A stretch of DNA of 35,925 nt from a virus. The notes under the pieces were generated by a model. It saw only the letters and a list, made by a program, of their open reading frames with translations. It was not told the DNA's origin and searched no databases. The stretch spans positions 1 to 35,925 of the IMG/VR virus record IMGVR_UViG_3300030222_000025; one strand, given 5' to 3'. The number at the start of each line of letters is the position of its first letter. Position 1 is the stretch's first letter. Below are positions 30,522-35,925 of the stretch, in pieces. The position numbers and the translations under genes are program-made.

Positions 30522-31487
30522 TCACGCTGCAATCGCGTTGGGAGACAGCTTTTCCCACGCAGCCTTGAGGTGTCGGAGTGACCGCTCCTTCTCTTCGCCC
30601 GCTGCCAGCATCGACGCGAGCTGCAGGCACTTCGTCATCGTCCTCAGCGCACCGGGCTTCGCCGCCACGGCCTTGAGGAATTTCTTCTCTTCGGCATCCG
30701 TGACGCCCCAGGCGTCGATGAGCTTGCACATGTCCGAAGCAAGCGGTTTGGACCGGGTGACCCGGACGCCGATCCGGGAGAACAGCTGGGCGAATTGAGC
30801 CTTGCCGCCATTGCCTTCCAGACGGCCATACACTGTCTCGTTCCCGACAAGCGCGATGCCGATGTTGTAGCGGTCATAGATGGACCGCAGAAAGTCGAGC
30901 GCTTCCGGCTTGAGATGCTGAGCTTCGTCAATGATCAGGAGCCCACCAGTGCCTTCCAGCTTCGCCCCGATGGCGCGAGCAAACTTCGCTGCGCTACGTT
31001 CAACGACGCCCAACACATGAATGAGCTCATGCTGCATCGCGCCGCAAGTGGAGGTGGTCGGGTTCATGGTGGCCACCCACACATTCGGCGCAGCTGCAGC
31101 ATACTCGTGACAGGCCGTTGTCTTCCCGATGCCGGCCGCACCAGCGACGACCGAGATTTCCGGCATCACCTGTGCAAAGTGAAGCGCGTCCATGAACTCC
31201 TTTGCTGACCGTGTCGGCTGGAAATCGGGCGCGCGGGTGATCGATGCGGCTGTCCGCTTCCGGGTCTCCCGATCAGCCAGCCAGATTGAGACCTGGCCGG
31301 TCACCTTGTCGTTGTCACCCTTGTAGTGACCGCGATACCAGCCGGTGAAGGTGCCGTAGGCGATACCGGCCTGTCGCGCGACGTCAGCCTGCGTCAGGCT
31401 TTCCATCTCAATGATCCCGGTGACGCGCTTGCGCGTATCCTCGATCTCGGCGGCGGTGAAGGTGGTTTCGTCGGTTTTGGTGTTCAT
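30522..31487 (-). CDS. B: MuB-type ATP-dependent target-capture protein (AAA+)
   Basis: The 321-aa product has an N-terminal helix-turn-helix (about 32-52, TQADVARQAGIAYGTFTGWYRG) as in MuB. The ATPase core carries Walker A GAAGIGKTT (116-124) and Walker B LLIIDEAQH (183-191). MuB forms ATP-dependent filaments on target DNA, delivers it to the transposase and gives target immunity. GGGAGA lies upstream of ATG 31487. The gene is 34 bases after a hairpin in the A-B gap. Confidence 0.94.
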   Translation of the reverse strand: MNTKTDETTFTAAEIEDTRKRVTGIIEMESLTQADVARQAGIAYGTFTGWYRGHYKGDNDKVTGQVSIWLADRETRKRTAASITRAPDFQPTRSAKEFMDALHFAQVMPEISVVAGAAGIGKTTACHEYAAAAPNVWVATMNPTTSTCGAMQHELIHVLGVVERSAAKFARAIGAKLEGTGGLLIIDEAQHLKPEALDFLRSIYDRYNIGIALVGNETVYGRLEGNGGKAQFAQLFSRIGVRVTRSKPLASDMCKLIDAWGVTDAEEKKFLKAVAAKPGALRTMTKCLQLASMLAAGEEKERSLRHLKAAWEKLSPNAIAA

Positions 31488-31514
31488 GTATAAATCTCCC
31501 GTCAGTCATGACAC

Positions 31515-31548
31515 GAGGGCGCGTTTTGCTTGCCGGCAGCGCGTCCTC
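31515..31548 (-). other. Hairpin at the A-B junction
   Basis: GAGGGCGCG (31515-31523) pairs with CGCGTCCTC (31540-31548) with one G-T pair and a 16-base loop. It spans the end of the transposase gene and the short gap before B. There is no T-run, so it is more likely an mRNA structure affecting B translation or mRNA decay than a terminator. Confidence 0.3.
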
Positions 31549-33496
31549 ACTCTTCTCCGCTGAGGCCGTTGTTCACCGACACCAGCTGAAGTCCTTTCGA
31601 GAAGCTGTCCGCAAAATCCAGATCGCGTTCCTCAGCCTCATCAATCTCTTCGCGAGTTCTCACCGCCATGGCGGTTGCGCCATGCACCATCCGCACAGTC
31701 CGGGTTTCCGGCCGTGGCGCTTCTTCGATGTACGGTTGGGCGGCAGCAACGTCTTCCGGCTTCAGCCTGACCGCCAGCTCGGCAAGCTCGCGGAGGCCGC
31801 GTTGATACTTCTTGCGGTTCGCCGCGTGGCGGCGGGCACCGTCCAGGCTGTCAAAGGCGCCGGCGGTCCAGCACTCCGCAAAGCCGAGATATGCACCCGC
31901 TGCGTTGTAGACATGGGCACCTGAATGGAGATCGTCCGGGTCCAACCGCACCGTGACCTTCCGTCCCATCTGCTCGACCAGAAACTCCGCCCAATAGCGG
32001 TTGCCGTAGAGATGAACCGCACCGTCAGGCTTGCGCGCTGTGACGGACTCCGCCGCCAGCATCACGAGCCGAAGCTGTTCATCGCTCGCCTTGCGTATCA
32101 GCGCGTCGGCATAGCTGCGCTCGAAGGCCTGGTCGAAGGAGAGTTCACGGCCACAGACCCGCGTGTTGCGACCGGGCTTGGCGTTGTGCGCGCGGACCTC
32201 CTGCTCCATGACCTGCAGGAAAGTGTCGAACTCAACCGTCCGCGTGCCAGCATTTTCTGGCCGGGCACCGGGCTTGTTGCCGATGTACGCGCCCTCAAAG
32301 GCAGGGTGCTTGGCGATGTTGTCACACCAGTCTCGGAAGGCGCGCTCTATCGGCTTTGACTGGCCACTGTGGGGGCGTGTCCATCGCACATCACAGCCAA
32401 GCTGGGTCAGAATGCCAGGGGTCTCGTCGTGCCTGACCTTGAACCGATAGCGCGTCGGTTGCCCCCCGGTAATGGACTTGGCGGCAAACTCCCGGCCATT
32501 GTCGAGATAAGCCTTCTCCGGCACGCCGTAGTTTCGGAAGACGTCATAGAAGGCCAGCCGTACAGCGGTCGCATTGGCGGATACATCAACACGCCAGGCG
32601 AGGATCTTGTTGCTGTAGAGGTCTTGGATGGCGACGACTTGCGGGCGGTAGCTTTGGCCATCCGGGAAGCGAACGAAAATATCCAGCTTGTGGAAATCGG
32701 CATTCACCACCTGCAGCGCGTGGAAGTGAGTACGGTCGCGCTCCATCGCAGGATAAAGACGGCTGGCAGCCTCGGCACCTTCACGCTTGAGCGTGTGGAC
32801 TGCGCCTGGGACTTCCTTCTGGATGCGCCGATAGAGCGTGCGCTCGGAGGGGATGTGCCACCCGCGCTCATCCGCAATTGCCTTGAGACGTGCATAGCAG
32901 GATGAGAAAGGTGGGCGGCTCTGCCGTAGATAGTCCGCGACCAGAATGTCCCATGCATCCGGGTGGCAATCGGCAGTCTTGCTGCGGCCTTTCCATTTGG
33001 GGGCCAGTGCCGGCAGCCAGTCCTTCTTGTCGAGACCAGCCGTGAGCCTCAGCCAGCCCCAGAGGGTGTTCTTGCCAAGCCCTTTGTCACGAGCGACCTG
33101 GGCCACTGCGAGGGTGCGGCTGAGGCCACCCTTCTCGAGTGCCAGCATGGCATTGAGTGCGTCTAGACGGTCCTGTGCCTTGCGCTTGCGGTCAGCAGGC
33201 AGGGTATCGAAGTCTGCCCAGTTGGCTGGGCGTTCTTGCGGAGTCTCGACAGTCTCCTTGGCAGCCTGCGCTTTGAGGTGGCGGCGCAACAGGTCAGCCT
33301 GAGCTTCACCCGGCAACAGCGTGTAGTGGTATTCCCAACCGCCATCATCGGCGCGGCGTGCGAGTGGCTCACCTCCAAGGTTCTGAGCTGCTCGCCAGCC
33401 TTCGTTCTCAGCAGTGCGCCGGATTGTTCGTGGCGTGACCTTCAGCCCCTTAAGCTTGAGTCCAGCCAGGGTATTGGGGCTGTACCATTCCTTCAT
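31547..33496 (-). CDS. A: MuA-type DDE transposase
   Basis: The 649-aa product is close to MuA length (663). Its catalytic triad falls at Asp267 (VVNADFHKLD), Asp332 (AYLDNGREF) and Glu384 (KPIERAF), nearly the MuA positions 269, 336 and 392. An N-terminal MuA-type end-binding region (about 1-65, WYSPNTLAGL...) and helix-turn-helix parts (about 125-150) precede it. A beta-barrel domain follows (VHLYGNRYWAEFL, VTVRLDPDDLHSGAHVYN). It cuts and joins phage ends in replicative transposition. ATG 33496 overlaps the upstream stop by ATGA. No internal end-type enhancer site was identified. Confidence 0.97.
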   Translation of the reverse strand: MKEWYSPNTLAGLKLKGLKVTPRTIRRTAENEGWRAAQNLGGEPLARRADDGGWEYHYTLLPGEAQADLLRRHLKAQAAKETVETPQERPANWADFDTLPADRKRKAQDRLDALNAMLALEKGGLSRTLAVAQVARDKGLGKNTLWGWLRLTAGLDKKDWLPALAPKWKGRSKTADCHPDAWDILVADYLRQSRPPFSSCYARLKAIADERGWHIPSERTLYRRIQKEVPGAVHTLKREGAEAASRLYPAMERDRTHFHALQVVNADFHKLDIFVRFPDGQSYRPQVVAIQDLYSNKILAWRVDVSANATAVRLAFYDVFRNYGVPEKAYLDNGREFAAKSITGGQPTRYRFKVRHDETPGILTQLGCDVRWTRPHSGQSKPIERAFRDWCDNIAKHPAFEGAYIGNKPGARPENAGTRTVEFDTFLQVMEQEVRAHNAKPGRNTRVCGRELSFDQAFERSYADALIRKASDEQLRLVMLAAESVTARKPDGAVHLYGNRYWAEFLVEQMGRKVTVRLDPDDLHSGAHVYNAAGAYLGFAECWTAGAFDSLDGARRHAANRKKYQRGLRELAELAVRLKPEDVAAAQPYIEEAPRPETRTVRMVHGATAMAVRTREEIDEAEERDLDFADSFSKGLQLVSVNNGLSGEE

Positions 33497-33981
33497 CGGT
33501 CGGCCCTCCGGCGCGCTGTCCGCAGGCTGGCCTCATAGTCCCGGTCGATTTCTTCCTGCTGCCGTCTGGCTTCATCCCTGCGGTCAGCCTTCATGCCGAC
33601 CTCAACCCACTCAAGGTACTTGTCGTTGATGACTGTGTGACCGAAGAGTTCAGCGCCCATTTGGAGCACCCGCGTGTCGCCGGTGACGTGGACCAGCGCC
33701 AGCAATCGCTGGAAGGAGATCGTGTGATCCTCTCGCGCCTGACTGGCATAGGCGTTGATCATGTGCTCGGTCACATCCTCGCCGAGCCACGCACTCATCA
33801 TTTCCGCAATTTCGTCACGGCCGTAGTTGCAGTCGCGCAGTGTTTCTGCGACTGCCCGGCTAATGCGCGCCCGGAGCGATGATGAGCGGACCTTCTCCTC
33901 ATCGAACCTCTCCACGATGGCAGGAGGCTGCCAACCGAGGAGGTCAAGCGTGTTGGTGTCGCCGCGCACCTTCGCCATCAT
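33493..33981 (-). CDS. Small conserved early protein upstream of the transposase
   Basis: The 162-aa product starts MMAKVRGDTNTLDLLGWQPP. A helical segment follows (LRARISRAVAETLRDCNYGRDEIAEMMSAWLGEDVTEHMINAYASQAREDHTISFQRLLALVHVTGDTRVL) and a charged coiled coil ends it. The middle part recalls phage regulatory CII-like proteins, where a helix-turn-helix is followed by a DHTISF-type stretch; I hold this weakly. ATG 33981 overlaps the ParB-like stop by ATGA. A role in early regulation or transposition is inferred from position. Confidence 0.7.
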   Translation of the reverse strand: MMAKVRGDTNTLDLLGWQPPAIVERFDEEKVRSSSLRARISRAVAETLRDCNYGRDEIAEMMSAWLGEDVTEHMINAYASQAREDHTISFQRLLALVHVTGDTRVLQMGAELFGHTVINDKYLEWVEVGMKADRRDEARRQQEEIDRDYEASLRTARRRADR

Positions 33982-34787
33982 GCCGCCTCCTCGATGCCGG
34001 AGACGTCTTCGCCACGCTCTTTGAGCGCGGCCACAAACCTTTCTCGGGCAGACCGAGGCGCGCGGACCCATGCCTGCATCAGTTGCTGATAGGCCGTGTC
34101 TGATGTGGATGTCTTGGCTGTCTTGCCTGACACCCGCTGGAGAGCGTCTCCGACCGAGGCACCCGCTTCATAGGCATCCATAACTTTGTGCTGGTCGCGC
34201 TCACTCAGCCGGGAGAGCTTGTAAAGTTCGCCCTCCTTGATCGGCATGGGCATATGGGCCAGCGTCGTGCGGGTATGCGGTGAAAGGCGTTTAGCGATCT
34301 CAATGGCTCGCTGGATTGATCGCTCAGAAAGGCGTGTTTTTTCCTGTGTTTCCTTGCTGAACCGATCAAGTCGCAAAAATTGCGACTTGATCCCGGACTT
34401 GCGGTCACCGCCGTGCTTGGTCTCCGGATGCAGCTGCTCATAAACCACTTTGCGTTCTGCAAGGCTTACGGCGCGGTCCAGTGGTGTGAGCTCATGGCGG
34501 CAGAGGTTTTCGTCGATTTCCATCAGCCGGGCAGCCTGTACGCCGAGCTGTGCATGTATCTCGGCGGCAATAGTCTCGAGGCCCGCTTCCTGGGCTGCAG
34601 CAACACGGTGCGCGCCGGCAATCAGAATGATCTGACCGCCTTTGCCGGTACGGCATGTGACCGGAGAGAGAACCTTGCCGCACTCACGTATGGAAGCGGC
34701 GATCACCGCCACATGATCCGGGTCAACACGGCGAAGGCGTTCCTCTACGCGGATGTCAGCGAGGGGGACCTGACGAAGCTGGCTCAT
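33978..34787 (-). CDS. ParB/Noc-like nuclease-fold DNA-binding protein
   Basis: The 269-aa product has ParB N-terminal motifs GAHRVAAA (58-65, equivalent to GERRxxA) and ENLCRHELTPLDRA (93-106), the CTP-binding signature of this family. A helix-turn-helix follows at about 145-165 (TQEKTRLSERSIQRAIEIAKRL). No ParA partner is present. Such single ParB-like genes occur between ner and A in Mu-like phages, with unknown function; regulation of early transcription or transposition is a guess. The gene contains a perfect 13-bp inverted repeat. It starts 2 bases after the Ner-like stop. Confidence 0.88.
   Translation of the reverse strand: MSQLRQVPLADIRVEERLRRVDPDHVAVIAASIRECGKVLSPVTCRTGKGGQIILIAGAHRVAAAQEAGLETIAAEIHAQLGVQAARLMEIDENLCRHELTPLDRAVSLAERKVVYEQLHPETKHGGDRKSGIKSQFLRLDRFSKETQEKTRLSERSIQRAIEIAKRLSPHTRTTLAHMPMPIKEGELYKLSRLSERDQHKVMDAYEAGASVGDALQRVSGKTAKTSTSDTAYQQLMQAWVRAPRSARERFVAALKERGEDVSGIEEAA
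34364..34392. repeat. Perfect inverted repeat inside the ParB-like gene
   Basis: GATCAAGTCGCAA and its exact reverse complement TTGCGACTTGATC lie 3 bases apart (AAA), giving a 29-bp palindrome with a GATC at each end. It sits in codons for the loop before the ParB-like helix-turn-helix. No T-run follows on either strand, so it is not a terminator. It could be a binding site for the ParB-like protein itself, or an RNA hairpin. Confidence 0.7.
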
Positions 34788-34789
34788 GT

Positions 34790-35095
34790 CTAGGCTGCCG
34801 CTCCGATTTGACAGGACAGGCCGGCCTCTTCGCGTTCATAGTTTGCAACAGGTTGAGGTCTGAGCCTTTCACCTTGGGCGTCATAGCGACTTGGCCAGAT
34901 GGCATGCGGATGCTGTCCCAGCGCCTTGGCTATCGCTTTTTCACCCCGCTTGTGGGGGATCGAGGCTGCCTTGGATGTTGCGCCCAGCTTGAGATTGGCT
35001 TGCCGGTCGAGGGCGTAGAATCCCGCGAGTCCGGTTCGTTTAAGCTCGTAGAGAATCCGGCTACGATCCCAATCGCCTGATTTGGTGGTCTCCAT
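34790..35095 (-). CDS. ner: Ner-like early regulator
   Basis: The 101-aa product has the Ner/Nlp helix-turn-helix DWDRSRILYELKRTGLAGFYALDRQANLKLGATSKAAS (8-45), then GEKAIAKALGQHPHAIWPSRYDAQGERLRP (51-80). In Mu, Ner turns down both the repressor and the early promoter once lytic growth has begun. It is the first early gene, divergent from the repressor, with the operators between them. The ribosome site is weak. Confidence 0.92.
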   Translation of the reverse strand: METTKSGDWDRSRILYELKRTGLAGFYALDRQANLKLGATSKAASIPHKRGEKAIAKALGQHPHAIWPSRYDAQGERLRPQPVANYEREEAGLSCQIGAAA

Positions 35096-35229
35096 AGGAA
35101 CCTACGCTTTCGACAAATATCTCGTTTTTTGTCGTTAGTTTTCTCGATTGAGAACAGCATAGGCGATTCTTGTCGTGTCAGCCAGACAAAAAGCGTCATT
35201 TTACGTTTTTTATACCGGATTATTTTCCT
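35096..35229. promoter_or_regulatory. Repressor/Ner divergent operator-promoter region
   Basis: This AT-rich 134-bp region between the divergent repressor and Ner genes holds four half-sites TTGTCG or its complement: CGACAA at 35111, TTGTCG at 35129, TTGTCG at 35170 and GACAAA at 35185. They form two inverted pairs and are candidate repressor or Ner sites. A TATGCT on the minus strand (35161-35156) is a possible early -10. TATACC (35211-35216), 14 bases before the repressor ATG, is a possible repressor -10. Confidence 0.6.
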
Positions 35230-35925
35230 ATGCCTGAAAGTTCAAACCAAGAACTAGAAAACGGAACCTTCGGCGACCGACTCGGTGAAGTTGCCGATCT
35301 ATACAAGAGCCTCAATGCGGCAGCTGGCGTGGCTGGGGTCACGAGTGAGCAACTTAGAAAGTGGATACGGAACAGAGCTAAAGCTCCGTTTCTTGCCGTC
35401 TCCGACATTGCGTTAAACGTGGGCGTTGATCCGGTCTGGCTTGCTACCGGCAAAGGCTCAATGCTGTTGGCCGACCGGGATCTAGAAGCATCGGCCAAGT
35501 CCCAGTTCATCTCGATACCCAGATACGATGTTAAGCTCTCTGCCGGCGCGGGTAGCTTTTTTGATCGCGCTCAAGTGCTCGACGAAATCCCGTTCACGAC
35601 CGCTTTCCTGAAGCAAAAGCTGCGCCGCTCTTCGGTAGAAGGGCTCGCCGCGCTCGAGATTACTGGCGACTCGATGCTCCCAACTTTGGCTGACGGAGAC
35701 CTGGGCGTGTTTGACTGCAATATCACCAATGCCGGAGACGGGATTTATGCAATCGCCATGGGCAACGAGCTGATGGTGAAGCGCCTGCAGAAGTTACCAG
35801 GCGGTGGGATCATGGTCCGTTCAGACAATGAGAACCTCTACCGACCCATCTCACTTTCCGAGGAGGATGCGGCCGCCAGCCTGCACATTTTCGGCAGCCT
35901 CAAATGGTCTTCCAAGATGCACTAG
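35230..35925 (+). CDS. c: Phage repressor, XRE-type with S24/LexA peptidase domain
   Basis: The 231-aa product has an N-terminal DNA-binding domain (about 12-75; GVTSEQLRKWIRNRAKAPFLAVSDIALNVGVDPVWLATG) and a C-terminal S24 peptidase domain. The latter has Ser148 (GDSMLPTL) and Lys184 (ELMVKRLQ) as catalytic dyad, and a likely self-cleavage Ala105-Gly106 (LSAGAGSF). This is a lambda CI/LexA-like design, so RecA-triggered cleavage after DNA damage is expected. Classic Mu repressor lacks this domain. No ribosome site precedes ATG 35230, so a leaderless mRNA is possible. Confidence 0.94.
   Translation: MPESSNQELENGTFGDRLGEVADLYKSLNAAAGVAGVTSEQLRKWIRNRAKAPFLAVSDIALNVGVDPVWLATGKGSMLLADRDLEASAKSQFISIPRYDVKLSAGAGSFFDRAQVLDEIPFTTAFLKQKLRRSSVEGLAALEITGDSMLPTLADGDLGVFDCNITNAGDGIYAIAMGNELMVKRLQKLPGGGIMVRSDNENLYRPISLSEEDAAASLHIFGSLKWSSKMH

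Larger units (their letters stand above)
1..35925. mobile_element. Near-complete Mu-like transposable prophage
   Basis: Gene order follows phage Mu: repressor, Ner, transposase A, target-capture ATPase B, Gam, GemA, Mor, lysozyme, gp25-27-like genes, terminase, portal, F-like protein, protease/capsid, then tail genes and a DNA-modification gene at the far end. The tail cassette is of P2 type rather than Mu type, so the element is a mosaic. All lytic genes read on the minus strand; the repressor is divergent. The phage termini, where 5'-TG...CA ends and a 5-bp target duplication are expected, are not in the window. Confidence 0.95.

Noticed and set aside
33640-33654. ACCGAAGAGTTCAGC resembling the late dyad
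   Set aside because: It has 11 of 15 matches inside an early gene where no late promoter is expected, and is probably chance.
1-35925. tRNA genes, rRNA, CRISPR arrays, insertion sequences
   Set aside because: I saw no tRNA-like cloverleaf with CCA-type context, no regularly spaced repeats and no transposase other than the MuA type.
1-35925. Phage ends and target-site duplication
   Set aside because: The window begins and ends at stop codons of phage genes, so the termini lie outside and cannot be shown.

Overview
The window is an essentially complete transposable (Mu-like) myovirus prophage in a GC-rich proteobacterium. The Mu-type genes, RcapMu-like style of the head genes and the host-type winged-helix regulator suggest an alphaproteobacterium, but this is inference and no host gene or phage end is visible. 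The window starts at the stop codon of the last late gene (a DNA adenine methyltransferase) and ends at the stop codon of the repressor, so the terminal DNA ends lie just outside it.

Layout, in the direction of lytic transcription (minus strand, right to left). Switch: a LexA/S24-type repressor on the plus strand (35230-35925), a 134-bp operator region, and a divergent Ner-like gene (34790-35095). Early: a ParB-like protein, a small regulator-like protein, the MuA-type DDE transposase, the MuB-type ATPase, then a chain of small genes joined by ATGA overlaps that includes Gam and GemA (28.1-30.5 kb). Middle: small unknowns, an OmpR-type winged-helix protein and a Mor/C-family activator (26.9-27.9 kb).

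Late: lysozyme with calcium-type loops, holin, DksA-like zinc finger, Mu gp25/26/27-like genes, terminase, portal, head morphogenesis, a protease-scaffold-capsid fusion and connector genes (13.4-26.6 kb). A P2-type tail cassette follows: V, W, J, I, fibre, FI, FII, E/E', T, U, X, D (2.8-13.4 kb). The right end (1-2.65 kb) carries a modification-type cargo of DUF5131, TcmP and the D12 methyltransferase, in the position where Mu keeps mom.

Four plus-strand genes are embedded in the minus-strand late region: a lipoprotein, a small two-helix membrane protein, a 386-aa membrane/coiled-coil protein, and a small protein beside Mor. They look like morons (independently expressed cargo).

The most notable non-coding signal is a dyad, CCGGAA-N3-TTCCGG. 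It occurs upstream of the lysozyme, upstream of the capsid operon and, with one mismatch, upstream of the methyltransferase. These are the positions of Mu Plys, PI and Pmom, so the dyad is a candidate binding site for the Mor/C-family late activator.
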